From: Phenylobacterium sp.
GTDB taxonomy: Bacteria; Pseudomonadota; Alphaproteobacteria; Caulobacterales; Caulobacteraceae
Reading direction: 5' to 3'
Assembly: GCA_019264505.1 (NCBI GenBank)
Contig: JAHUZY010000220.1
Location: 1 to 15,667, forward strand
Length of the DNA stretch: 15,667 nucleotides
In this document: positions 1 to 7,491 of the stretch, piece by piece
Layout: each line of letters starts with the position of its first letter
Numbering within the stretch: position 1 is the first letter of the stretch
Notes under the pieces: generated by a model
Told to the model about the DNA's origin: nothing
The model's input: the letters and a program-made list of their open reading frames with translations, nothing else
Database searches by the model: none
Translations under genes and position numbers: made by a program

Positions 1-44
1 CCTTGCCGGTCGCATCAGGATCCACGCTAACCAACGCCGACATC

Positions 45-70
45 GTGTCCACTAAGCCCTAAATGGACAC
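45..70. repeat. Inverted repeat near the left edge
   Basis: Perfect 7-base arms GTGTCCA (45-51) and TGGACAC (64-70) are separated by 12 bases. The repeat lies 85-110 bases beyond the stop of the SGNH-like gene on its strand. No T-run follows on either strand, so an intrinsic terminator is unlikely. On the minus strand it ends one base before an ATG (43-41) whose frame stays open to the window edge for 14 codons. It could therefore be an operator or the end of a mobile element for a gene outside the window. The role is unknown. Confidence 0.4.
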
Positions 71-154
71 CATGCCGCCCACGCCCGGAACTTAGACTTC
101 AGCCCCCGCCCTCAACAGGCGGTCATCAGCGGACGCGTACATTCAAAGAGGCCC

Positions 155-1732
155 TTAGGCGCCGATAAGCGCCACCGAATATTCTCTCCATGCTTCTGGT
201 ATATGGCGATTGGATATGTTTATCGGTCGCGCTGCACGGTCACCGAGCTTCAGATTGCCAAGGCGGGCCGGAAAAGGGGTGGCGATCAAAACCGTAGGGC
301 TAGCGGCAAGACGGGCTAACGCCTCGTTGCAGCGCTCTTCGTCAGCCTCAAAACTGTCCGGATGAAGCAACAGGACAAGCACGGTGAAGCTACAGCCCTC
401 AAGCGACGGAAGACTTTCCGGGCCTGACAATAGAACATCGAGCCGCCCATAGAAGTCCAGGACTTGCTGAGCGACCTGTTGATTCTGGACCGTGTCAGTG
501 AAAGCGCGGCACCCGACCGCCATCTGGGGCGGTACCGACGCAGGCAGATAGCCGTCCCGCACATTGACCATGGCAAGCGTTTGATCGGGACGAAGAGCAC
601 AGATCGAGGTCATCAAATCGGCGACTTGTCCGCCCAGGTGGGAGGCGGCCACCTTGTGAGATTGAAATGCATTGCGGGGCGTTACACTCGGCTCGCACCA
701 AATCCGCGTTTTTTCACTAACCTCAACATTCGCCTCGAAGACGTGACTCCATTGGAAGTCGCTGCCTGGCTCAACTTCCGCGCTGTAAAAGCCAGCTTCC
801 TTCAGAAGCTCCATGAAGCGATGAGTGCAGGATAACGAAAAGTGGATGTCACCAGGATAGGCCTTAGAGCTGTAATCTTCCCTCAGATGACCGGTGGCAG
901 GATCCGTAAGCTCATCCCACCAATCGAGAAAGACTACGCCCTCTTCCTGGCAGATCATTCTCAGTCGTCGGTTTAGGTGGCGACAAAGTTCATTCATGTG
1001 GTCATCGAAGGTCGGCGTGAGACCCAGCAATATCGTCTCTGCAGTCACCAGGCTTTTAGCGTCAGATAGGATCGATCGATGCCGCTCTGCGACAGCATCC
1101 ATTGCAGCTAGGTCGTCCTCTGTTGCATTCTTCCGAGCTGTTCCAGTCTTTTGGAGGTTCACAACATAGTAGTAGGGATCGCTGCCAGCGATAAGAAGCG
1201 TGCGCCTGTTCGGATCAACGCGCTTCAGGTTTTCGGCGAATTTTCGGCGCGTAACAGCTGCCTGATGCTCAGTAAGCAGGAGCATGGTTGGCCCCATCCC
1301 AATAAACAGCGGGAAGAAGGCCGGATGACCGCCAAAGCTCCGGACATAACTGCTACCGACGACATTTATAAACTCATGGTTTGCGCGACGGGCGTTCGAA
1401 GGCACGGCTGGCCCCAGGACGCCAAGGCTAGACCGCAGAACGGCGCCAAGCTTGAATGCAATATCGCGTGTGAGCGGCGGCGCACCGTGGGCCTTGAAGT
1501 CCAGGCGCAGTCTCTCGACAACCCATTCTGCCGGTCGTGACGCCAAGCATGCCCTCAGGCTCTCGACGACGTTAGCAACATCACGCCGACGGATCGCCAG
1601 CAGGAGTTTGATCAAGTGCGCTTCGGCTGCAAACGGATTAAGCCCAATGGCGCGGTCCGCTGCGGCGACGGCCTCATCCGGGCGTGACGAGCGATAGGCG
1701 ACGATCGCAGCCTCGATAGGCTCGTTATTCAC
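155..1732 (-). CDS. SGNH-like protein with degenerate Rossmann/methyltransferase-like C-terminal half
   Basis: 525 residues from a GTG start; GAGGCG lies a few bases upstream and the preceding FkbH-type gene stops 7 bases before, so this is the last visible gene of a four-gene operon. Residues 1-80 look like one or two TPR-type helical repeats. Residues about 120-315 look like an SGNH/GDSL hydrolase fold: a block-I-like VVGSSYVRSF (124-133), a PLFIGMGPT segment (141-149), and D295-I-H297 in the position of the usual Asp/His catalytic pair. Residues about 345-525 read as an alpha/beta nucleotide-binding fold with hydrophobic strands (LAMVNVRDG, FTVLVLLLHP, TVLIATPFP), but the glycine-rich SAM loop is not recognisable, so this half may be inactive. 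SGNH enzymes in such settings often act as acyl esterases or transferases on glycans; that role here is inference. No signal peptide is seen, so it is probably cytoplasmic. AT-richer than the right half of the window. Confidence 0.75.
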   Translation of the reverse strand: MNNEPIEAAIVAYRSSRPDEAVAAADRAIGLNPFAAEAHLIKLLLAIRRRDVANVVESLRACLASRPAEWVVERLRLDFKAHGAPPLTRDIAFKLGAVLRSSLGVLGPAVPSNARRANHEFINVVGSSYVRSFGGHPAFFPLFIGMGPTMLLLTEHQAAVTRRKFAENLKRVDPNRRTLLIAGSDPYYYVVNLQKTGTARKNATEDDLAAMDAVAERHRSILSDAKSLVTAETILLGLTPTFDDHMNELCRHLNRRLRMICQEEGVVFLDWWDELTDPATGHLREDYSSKAYPGDIHFSLSCTHRFMELLKEAGFYSAEVEPGSDFQWSHVFEANVEVSEKTRIWCEPSVTPRNAFQSHKVAASHLGGQVADLMTSICALRPDQTLAMVNVRDGYLPASVPPQMAVGCRAFTDTVQNQQVAQQVLDFYGRLDVLLSGPESLPSLEGCSFTVLVLLLHPDSFEADEERCNEALARLAASPTVLIATPFPARLGNLKLGDRAARPINISNRHIPEAWREYSVALIGA

Positions 1733-1739
1733 GGGCGCC

Positions 1740-3635
1740 TCAGTCTAGAGTCAAAGATGGTGGACTATCGGTCGATAGCTCTATCCAGGGCGGAAGCCCG
1801 ACCTCGCCAGAACGTAGATCAAACCGCCACAGCTCTGAGCCGCCGTTCTCGGTGGCCACCACAAATCCGGCAGTCTTATAAACTGCTCGCGCGGGAGCAT
1901 TCTTAGAGGTGGGAACATACCAACCTTGGATCGCGTGCACACCCATACTCCGCGCTGAGCGGGACAAAAAGGCAAGCAGCGCCGTTTCAATTTGCCGACC
2001 AATAACACGGCAACTGAGAAGTAGCGTATCAATATCAAGCGTTTGGTCGACAATGTCGACTATTGCAACACCAACAATACCATTGTCCCCAAAACGATCG
2101 GACGCTCGCAAAACATATCCCCGGCATCTTGGATTGCTTAGTCGCTCGCGCAACTGCGACTCGGTGTATCTGCGGGTCGTCATGTTAAGCTGATTGGTCT
2201 TAAGCGTGAGTTGCGCTGCTCGACCGAGGGTCAACGCACCGATCAGCTCAACCTCGACTCTGATGCCCAACGATCCCAGAAATTCTTCTAGGCTTTCAAC
2301 GTCCGCACGAGCGGCCTGCCGACTGCGCTCCTGAGCGTAGAGCTTGCTGCGCTCTAGGTCCTCGGCTGAGGCGTGGAGTCGCTCCAAGGCGGGGAGCAAT
2401 CGCAGCATATCGGCATAGGTCGAGGGATCCTCGCTCAGCTCAGGCACAGCGACTTGGGGTATACTGCGCCGAACGGCCTCACGTTCGACCGGGTTGTCAT
2501 CCAGGAAGACAAATGCGTCCAACCCTAGATTCAGCTCTTCCGCCAACGAAATAAGGTTATCGACCTTAGATTCCCAGTTAACCCTCACCGCGGTGAAGTC
2601 ACTTTGCTTCAACAACATATCGGGGTGATTATCGAACACCTGTTGGACATCAGACCAGTTGTTCTTACTTACAAGCACTAGAAGGATGCCACGTCTCGCG
2701 ATGTCTAGGATAGCGCGTTGAAAATTCGAGAAATGTGCGCCCGGATGCTCACTTCCTAGCCGGATACCCGCTATCCCTTCCTCCCCGAGGACGCCTCCCC
2801 AAAGGGTGTTGTCCAGGTCGAGCGCTAGCACCTTCGCCTGCGGCAACGCGACCATGCTCAGATGGCGCCACCATTCAGCCGCCATCCACGCTAGCGCCTC
2901 AGCTGAAAACGGCAGCTTCGCCGTCGCCCACTTCCGTTCATTCAGAAATCGGGCGCGACCATAACGGGCCTGCAGCGCCTCGACATCAAGCAGGTGGGCG
3001 TCAGACAGGTTCATGACGCGCTCCCGTAAGCGGCGGTTGATCAGACCGATCGCCTCATTCTGGGTGAGAGGCCGGCGCATCCCCAGCATGCCATCAGCCG
3101 GAATGACTGGTGTTTCAAGTGCGTGGACCAACAAGTGCGCCGAGGTTTTCGCTCTAAGTTGCGCGAGCAGACCGCCGATTTCTCCGGCGACCTCATTTAC
3201 CCGCTCTGCAATCGTATCATCGTCGAGATCGGCAAAACGACCCCATAGGTCGGGCGCGACATCGCGCGTTTGCACCGCCAAAATTATGGTATCGGGTTTA
3301 AACCTGTAAAGCTCACTCGATGAGTCTAGGATCTCCTGAGCATAGGCGTTGAATTCGCCAACATGAGTGGCAAGCCGGCAGTCCGACAGCGCCGCTTCGG
3401 CCTGCAATAGCGGGAGCATGGGTTCCACCGTATAGGATCGCAGGACCGCCACGCGGTGTTCGATAGGCTGCTTGTTCCGCCAAAGCTCTGCCTGTCGGGC
3501 GAGGACGTACCGCGCAGTCGAGGCGTTGGGCGCGGAAGCCCACAGAGCGCGGGCTGCGCTCTGGGCCCCGACCGCGTCACCTTCGGCAATCGCCGATTGA
3601 ATGATATCTCGCCAGTTAATAGTTGAATTATTCAT
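1740..3635 (-). CDS. FkbH-type HAD-IIIC family protein
   Basis: 631 residues from the ATG at 3635, which overlaps the upstream methyltransferase stop as ATGA; an in-frame TTG at 3653 would add six residues and cannot be excluded. The domain order is that of FkbH proteins. It has an N-terminal alpha/beta region (about 1-250). A HAD phosphatase-like core follows, with motif I DLDNT (273-277, followed by LWGGVLGEEG), motif II serine in LVSKNN (S323), motif III lysine in ESKVDN (K357) and motif IV FLDDNPVE (D379, D380). A C-terminal GNAT-like part includes RFGDNGIVGV. Characterised FkbH enzymes take 1,3-bisphosphoglycerate, dephosphorylate it and load a glyceryl unit onto the phosphopantetheine of a carrier protein. 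A stand-alone carrier protein two genes upstream fits exactly. All HAD catalytic residues appear present. The pathway product (polyketide unit or acyl group on a surface sugar) is inference. Codon use is AT-richer than the right half. Confidence 0.9.
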   Translation of the reverse strand: MNNSTINWRDIIQSAIAEGDAVGAQSAARALWASAPNASTARYVLARQAELWRNKQPIEHRVAVLRSYTVEPMLPLLQAEAALSDCRLATHVGEFNAYAQEILDSSSELYRFKPDTIILAVQTRDVAPDLWGRFADLDDDTIAERVNEVAGEIGGLLAQLRAKTSAHLLVHALETPVIPADGMLGMRRPLTQNEAIGLINRRLRERVMNLSDAHLLDVEALQARYGRARFLNERKWATAKLPFSAEALAWMAAEWWRHLSMVALPQAKVLALDLDNTLWGGVLGEEGIAGIRLGSEHPGAHFSNFQRAILDIARRGILLVLVSKNNWSDVQQVFDNHPDMLLKQSDFTAVRVNWESKVDNLISLAEELNLGLDAFVFLDDNPVEREAVRRSIPQVAVPELSEDPSTYADMLRLLPALERLHASAEDLERSKLYAQERSRQAARADVESLEEFLGSLGIRVEVELIGALTLGRAAQLTLKTNQLNMTTRRYTESQLRERLSNPRCRGYVLRASDRFGDNGIVGVAIVDIVDQTLDIDTLLLSCRVIGRQIETALLAFLSRSARSMGVHAIQGWYVPTSKNAPARAVYKTAGFVVATENGGSELWRFDLRSGEVGLPPWIELSTDSPPSLTLD

Positions 3636-4567
3636 TGCGCGACGAATACGCAAGAAATGGTGGCCTTTTGTTTCTCCGCCTCAAATAGGCTCAAGCCAGT
3701 CATGGGGATGAGTTTCAGGTCGAGCACGTTCAATCCGGCCTCCTCAACCAGCCCGCGGGCCTCTGCGACATCCCTTAGCAGGTAGATGTGATCCGGCGCT
3801 GGGCTATTGATCGGCACGTTAATGAAAAATGCGCCGCCTGGCGACAAGCGCTGCCTGAGCGACTTCAACGCAGCGAGTGGTTGCTCAATGTGCTCAAGCA
3901 CTTCACTGATGGCTATCGCATCAAACGACGGCGCATTGTCCGGCGGAGAGGCCATGACGTCCCTCTCGAGCACGCTGACATTGGCGCCACAGCCGAGAAC
4001 CCTCAGGGCGTGGCGCGACTGACGTATGCTCTCAGGGCTGATATCCCAGCCCTCGGCCGCGATGCAATCGGGTAGGCTGGCGGCTGCGGACATGAACAGT
4101 CCGTGTCCAGGACCGATTTCGAGATAGCGAAAGGGGGTCCTGAAGCGAGGTAGGTATTCGTTGCAGTAGTACAGATATGCGGCGGCGTGGTTTTGCCAGA
4201 GCAACTGCGACAGCAGAAGACCCTGCATATATGACTTCATGTAGTCTGCGTTCGAATATATCGAGCGCTTAGCCTCATCGAAGCTAGAAATCCTATAACG
4301 GCTTGACCGCTTAAAATACAACGCCTCCTTGTTCAGCTCACCGCAGGTCCAGCGATATGATCTCACATAGTCATCTATATCGTCCTGCGCGAGGCTACGT
4401 ATCTTGGCCGCTAGCTCCTCTAGTATATTAAGATCAACCGGCTCATAATTGGCGAAACTCAAATCCAAGAACCTCTTGTGCGCCGGCCAGTCGCGCAACA
4501 CAGATGCAACAATGAAATCGATATTCGGATAATCGCGCATCTGCATCATCTGCGAATGAGAGCTCAA
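3632..4567 (-). CDS. Class I SAM-dependent methyltransferase of the FkbH/ACP operon
   Basis: Up to 311 residues. Residues about 1-140 form a helical N-terminal extension of unknown function with many Tyr and charged residues. The Rossmann core follows with motif I YLEIGPGHG (148-156), acidic residue D175 after strand 2 (GWDIS), a motif-IV-like SEVLEHIEQP (221-230), LSPGG (241-245) and VPINSPAPDH (251-260). This is the Methyltransf_11/23 pattern typical of small-molecule O-, N- or C-methyltransferases. The start is uncertain: the TTG at 4567 overlaps the ACP stop (TTGA), while ATG codons at 4549, 4546 and 4540 are alternatives; none has a strong Shine-Dalgarno sequence, so translation is probably coupled to the ACP. 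The downstream end overlaps the FkbH-type gene by ATGA. It probably methylates the carrier-bound or sugar-linked group made by this operon; substrate unknown. Confidence 0.85.
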   Translation of the reverse strand: MSSHSQMMQMRDYPNIDFIVASVLRDWPAHKRFLDLSFANYEPVDLNILEELAAKIRSLAQDDIDDYVRSYRWTCGELNKEALYFKRSSRYRISSFDEAKRSIYSNADYMKSYMQGLLLSQLLWQNHAAAYLYYCNEYLPRFRTPFRYLEIGPGHGLFMSAAASLPDCIAAEGWDISPESIRQSRHALRVLGCGANVSVLERDVMASPPDNAPSFDAIAISEVLEHIEQPLAALKSLRQRLSPGGAFFINVPINSPAPDHIYLLRDVAEARGLVEEAGLNVLDLKLIPMTGLSLFEAEKQKATISCVFVAQ

Positions 4568-4800
4568 AGAGATTGCTTCGCATCCTGGATAACAGCAATT
4601 ATCGCAGGTACGCTGGTCATTTCTTCTAATCGCTCTGGCGAGATTTCCACTCCCGTTTCCTGCTCAATAGCGAGAATAAGATCAAGCATGCGAAGCGAAT
4701 CCCACGCCTCAACCGTATCGGGGTTAGATTTCTCAGTTATCAAGTGAACATCACACTCGAAAACATCGGCCATTAGACGTTGCAAATGAGGAAAATCCAT
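4564..4800 (-). CDS. Acyl carrier protein (phosphopantetheine-binding)
   Basis: 78 residues, the normal size for a stand-alone ACP. The phosphopantetheine attachment site is W-D-S-L (Ser35 in WDSLRMLDLI), followed by the acidic recognition helix (AIEQETGVEISPERL) and a C-terminal helix. ATG start with a very good ribosome binding site, AAGGAG five bases upstream (minus strand, 4811-4806). It is first in a minus-strand operon ahead of a methyltransferase, an FkbH-type HAD protein and an SGNH-like protein. It lacks the context of the fatty-acid acpP gene (no fabG/fabF nearby), so it is a dedicated carrier. It most likely accepts the glyceryl unit loaded by the FkbH-type protein, by analogy with carrier/FkbH pairs in polyketide pathways. 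The 210-base gap upstream should hold the operon promoter, but I could not assign convincing -35/-10 boxes. Confidence 0.93.
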   Translation of the reverse strand: MDFPHLQRLMADVFECDVHLITEKSNPDTVEAWDSLRMLDLILAIEQETGVEISPERLEEMTSVPAIIAVIQDAKQSL

Positions 4801-4805
4801 CTCTT

Positions 4806-4811
4806 CTCCTT
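4806..4811 (-). promoter_or_regulatory. Strong ribosome binding site of the ACP gene
   Basis: Minus strand reads AAGGAG then AAGAG then ATG. It is the best Shine-Dalgarno match in the left operon, fixes the ACP start, and suggests the carrier protein is made in excess over the enzymes behind it, which rely on overlaps. Confidence 0.75.
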
Positions 4812-5010
4812 AGCCCCGGGGGAGCGTGAACGTCTATGCCTAAGCCGGCCAGGCAGGGTCCAGCGTCACCTGGCGACTAGGTGCACGATGAGATCGAGTC
4901 TGACTACCTTGATCTCGCGCCGGTGGGGCGCCCATTTTTGTGATGCTCCTCTTGTGCCGCTAGCCCTACGCGGACTGCGATTCGCAGGCCATCGTGGGGG
5001 TCGCCGTCGA

Positions 5011-5865
5011 TCACGACCTTGCCGCTGATGGTCGTGTCTCGATTGTCGAGTTCCCAGGGGGGCCATCATGCCGGCTCACCGACGCCGGTTTGGCGACGGT
5101 TTCGAACCTTACCACCGCCCGATAGAGATGCGTCTCATTGGCCAGCGGAAGCGCGCCCAGGGGACCGAGCGCCGTCTCCACCTCAGCAAGCAGGCGCTCC
5201 CGGCGGGCCGCTCCAATCATGTTGTAGTCTGAGCGCGTCCGGAGCTGGCGAACGACGGCGGCCGGGGTCACCTGCTCGGTCCAGGTGAAAGCCCGGTGCG
5301 TGACGGGTCCGAACAGGCCGGAGGCGTCAAAGAGCTCGCGAACAGGGCCACCCGGCAGGTACCAGGCCTGAGGCGGCGGTCGCCAGAGGTCTGGCGCGAT
5401 ATCCTGATAGATCGGCTCCAGTCGCTGCAGGATGTCTGGAGGCGGCGACAAGGGCACGTGCCCGAAGACGGCCAGAACGCCCCCGGGCCGCAACGCCCGG
5501 GCGGCGCGGGGGAAGCTGAGCGTCGGCTCGATCCAGTGCCACGCCTGGGCCGACGCCACGAGGCCGAAAGCGCCAGGTTCGGCCTGGAAGGTTTCGAATG
5601 GGGAGACGTGGAAGGCCACCTCTCCGGTCAGGTTCGCTTTCGCCAGGGCGACGAGCTCATCGCCCGGATCGACGGCGACGACCTGCCAGCCCCGATCGAG
5701 AAAGCCTTGGGTGGCTTGGCCGCTGCCACAACCGACTTCGAGAACCCGCATCCCTACCCCGCCGACGACGCTCGCCAGATCGTCGTACAGCTCCGCCGGA
5801 TAGGTCGGCCGCACCGCATCGTACTCCGCGGCCACCGCGTTGAATGTGTCTCGCTGATCAGGCAC
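5011..5865 (-). CDS. Class I SAM-dependent methyltransferase (Methyltransf_11/UbiE-like)
   Basis: 284 residues from a GTG at 5865, preceded by GGGGAG about five bases upstream; a TTG at 5898 would add 11 residues rich in Arg/His with no support. The N-terminus has the FNAVAAEYDAVRPTYP pattern common to this family. The Rossmann core shows motif I VLEVGCGSG (41-49), the acidic D66 after strand 2 (VVAVDPGDE), an AQAWHWI segment in place of motif IV, and RALRPGG (123-129). Relatives are small-molecule methyltransferases, often annotated as trans-aconitate-like or of unknown substrate; substrate not predictable here. It is divergent from a GNAT acetyltransferase with a 161-base shared spacer. The last 25 or so residues (PASVSRHDGPP onward) look unlike the family and may be read-through into unrelated sequence. 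GC content resembles the right side of the window, not the neighbouring ACP operon. Confidence 0.85.
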   Translation of the reverse strand: MPDQRDTFNAVAAEYDAVRPTYPAELYDDLASVVGGVGMRVLEVGCGSGQATQGFLDRGWQVVAVDPGDELVALAKANLTGEVAFHVSPFETFQAEPGAFGLVASAQAWHWIEPTLSFPRAARALRPGGVLAVFGHVPLSPPPDILQRLEPIYQDIAPDLWRPPPQAWYLPGGPVRELFDASGLFGPVTHRAFTWTEQVTPAAVVRQLRTRSDYNMIGAARRERLLAEVETALGPLGALPLANETHLYRAVVRFETVAKPASVSRHDGPPGNSTIETRPSAARS

Positions 5866-5885
5866 GGCGGCTCCCCGGCGGCGGT

Positions 5886-5910
5886 TCTCGTGGTGCAACG
5901 CTACACGAGA
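5886..5910. repeat. Inverted repeat in the divergent methyltransferase/GNAT spacer
   Basis: Arms TCTCGTG (5886-5892) and CACGAGA (5904-5910) with an 11-base spacer lie about 20 bases upstream of the chosen methyltransferase GTG. Position suggests an operator or leader stem, but there is no independent support. Confidence 0.3.
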
Positions 5911-5991
5911 GAGGACGGGCCGCCATCTGCCGGCTTCGGAGATGACCGCGGGGAGTGGAAAGCGCGGCCAGCGGCCGCTAGCCTAGTTCGC

Positions 5992-6007
5992 CCTCGCTCA
6001 GGCGAGG
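5992..6007 (+). promoter_or_regulatory. Small hairpin ahead of the GNAT gene
   Basis: Perfect 6-bp stem CCTCGC / GCGAGG closing a TCAG tetraloop, ending 19 bases before the GNAT ATG. It could be a leader stem affecting translation. No T-run follows, so it is not a classical terminator. Confidence 0.3.
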
Positions 6008-6026
6008 ATGCGCGGGGACCACGCGG

Positions 6027-6821
6027 ATGAACGAGACCGACGAGCTGGTTGAACTCTGCGTGCGCGCGCTCGCCATGCAGATGAGCGCAGCGCCCGGCGC
6101 CGAGCTCCACATGACCCGACGCTGCATTCTGGCGCTGACGGATGAACTCTCCGCCGATCATAATCGACTGATCCTGGGGGCCGACGCCAATGCCGAAAGC
6201 TTCCTCGTTCGGGCCGTGGCGCGAGCGAGAGAACGAGATCGGCCGCTCGTCGCGCTCATGACGCCCGCCGTTGCGGAGAGCCTGACGCCGCTCGCGACGC
6301 AGCTTGGCCTCACCGCCGTCGGCGCAAGCCCGCTCATGGTGCTTCGCCCCAACGTCGCGGTTCAACCGACCCGGCCGATCAAGGTTGTTCGCGCGCTTGG
6401 TCCGGAGTTGGTCAGCGTCGCAGGCGACCTGATCGCCGCCGCCTTCGATGAGCCCCGAGATGTCATCGCCCGCTGTATCGAGGTCAGCATCACCCCGACC
6501 TCAGGGGTGGAGACCTATGTCGCCTGGGACGAGGACAGGCCCATCTGCACCGTCTCGCTGACCCTGACGGGAGATACGGCCGGCGTCACGCTCATGGCCA
6601 CGCCGCCTGAGCACCAGCGCGAGGGCATGGGCCGCGCCCTGCTCACTCATGTGATCAATGACTACCGACGCCGGGGCGTGAAGCGCTTCCACCTTGGGGC
6701 CACCGAGGCTGGCCGGCCGCTCTATACGAGCATCGGCTTTGAGCTGGTCGCCGACCTGCCGGTGTGGATCCTGGAACGGGTTGACCCGGTGATCGTCCCT
6801 CGAGCGCAAGATCTAATTTAG
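6027..6821 (+). CDS. GNAT family N-acetyltransferase
   Basis: 264 residues from ATG. The C-terminal lobe (about 118-250) is a clear GNAT domain. Motif A carries the acetyl-CoA pyrophosphate loop QREGMG (197-202) within TPPEHQREGMGRALLTHVI, preceded by a beta strand (AGVTLMATP) and followed by motif B LYTSIGFEL (232-240) near the usual terminal strand. Residues about 1-115 form a second, degenerate lobe without a recognisable acetyl-CoA loop, a layout seen in two-lobed GNATs. It acetylates a primary amine from acetyl-CoA in the cytoplasm; substrate unknown. It is divergent from the UbiE-like methyltransferase, and a broken SMI1/KNR4 gene follows within 20 bases on the same strand. The ATG has no strong Shine-Dalgarno sequence; GGGGA lies slightly too far upstream. 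Confidence 0.88.
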   Translation: MNETDELVELCVRALAMQMSAAPGAELHMTRRCILALTDELSADHNRLILGADANAESFLVRAVARARERDRPLVALMTPAVAESLTPLATQLGLTAVGASPLMVLRPNVAVQPTRPIKVVRALGPELVSVAGDLIAAAFDEPRDVIARCIEVSITPTSGVETYVAWDEDRPICTVSLTLTGDTAGVTLMATPPEHQREGMGRALLTHVINDYRRRGVKRFHLGATEAGRPLYTSIGFELVADLPVWILERVDPVIVPRAQDLI

Positions 6822-6828
6822 CGCCAAT

Positions 6829-7365
6829 GTGGAGCTAGTCGTGGACATCCCGATTTCGGAGGTTTGTCGTTTGTTGGAGGCGCGAGGGGCGCTTCGTCGC
6901 CTGCCCAGGGACCCGTCGGACGGCATGGTCCAACAGGTCCGCGAGCTCCTGGGTGGCCAGATGCCGGCGGATCTGGAATCGCTCTACCGCGAACGCGTGG
7001 CAAGCGTCGGCGACTTTGCAGCCATTCTGCCGAAGTAGAACGCGCGGCCGGAGTGGCGGCAGGAGGGCGCGCTCAGATCGCTGTTGCATGCCCAGGCTGT
7101 GCCCATCTTCTCCGACGGGAGTCGAAGCCTCTACGGGTTGGATTTGTCGTCAGAAAGTCAAAGGCCTGCGGTCTACTTCTTTGACCACGAAGAGCTCTTT
7201 GAAAGACCACGCTGGGCGGCGGGATCATCGATCGGACGCTTCCTGCTGCTGCTCGCCCAGCACGATCAGGCCATCAGCGAGAACCGTGCCGCCGGTTGGC
7301 AGCTGTCCATCGATCCAGACCTCGACAAGTGTCCCAGAGCCCCGCCGATCTGGCTCGCCGGCTGA
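6829..7365 (+). pseudogene. SMI1/KNR4 (SUKH) family protein interrupted by an in-frame amber codon
   Basis: One reading frame runs for 179 codons with a single TAG at 7036-7038. The first part (69 residues if read from GTG 6829; GTG 6841 has GGAG six bases upstream and is the better start) ends MPADLESLYRERV...DFAAILPK, the N-terminal pattern of SMI1/KNR4 proteins. After the TAG the same frame continues with VPIFSDGSRSLYGLDL, AVYFFDHEELFERPRWAAGS and ends IDPDLDKCPRAPPIWLAG, matching the family's core and C-terminus. Thus no frameshift is needed: one nonsense change splits an otherwise intact gene. SUKH proteins are often immunity proteins for toxins or general binding modules; no toxin gene is seen nearby. 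Sequencing error, true pseudogenisation or suppression are the options. It lies directly behind the GNAT gene. Confidence 0.75.
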
Positions 7366-7413
7366 CCCGCCATCGCCGCAGATCAAGCGCTGGTGCGCCT
7401 GGCAGGACTCGAA

Positions 7414-7491
7414 ATGTCTGGCAATTACGTCTCTAATACAATGCCTTACCCACAGCCCGCCCTGCCCTACCCGCAGCTCCCTGACGGCTGA
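7414..7491 (+). CDS. Possible 25-residue Tyr/Pro-rich peptide
   Basis: ATG with AGGA six bases upstream, in the 166-base gap between the broken SMI1/KNR4 gene and the convergent hydroxylase gene. The product starts MSGNYVSNTM and ends with two PYPQ units (residues 11-14 and 18-21) and PDG. It has three Tyr and no signal peptide. It is in the same frame as the SMI1/KNR4 remnant, so it could equally be residual coding sequence after that gene's stop. Expression is unproven and chance is possible. Confidence 0.25.
   Translation: MSGNYVSNTMPYPQPALPYPQLPDG

Noticed and set aside
106..122. CCGCC/GGCGG hairpin downstream of the SGNH-like gene as a terminator
   Set aside because: Only 5 bp of stem with a 7-base loop and no T-run after it on the minus strand; too common in GC-rich DNA.
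5296..6030. Plus-strand 244-codon frame opposite the UbiE-like methyltransferase
   Set aside because: Antisense to a gene with intact SAM motifs; composition is Arg/Gly/Pro-rich and shows no family features.
5901..6365. Minus-strand 154-codon frame in the methyltransferase/GNAT spacer
   Set aside because: It overlaps the GNAT start antisense, has charged low-complexity composition and no ribosome binding site of note.
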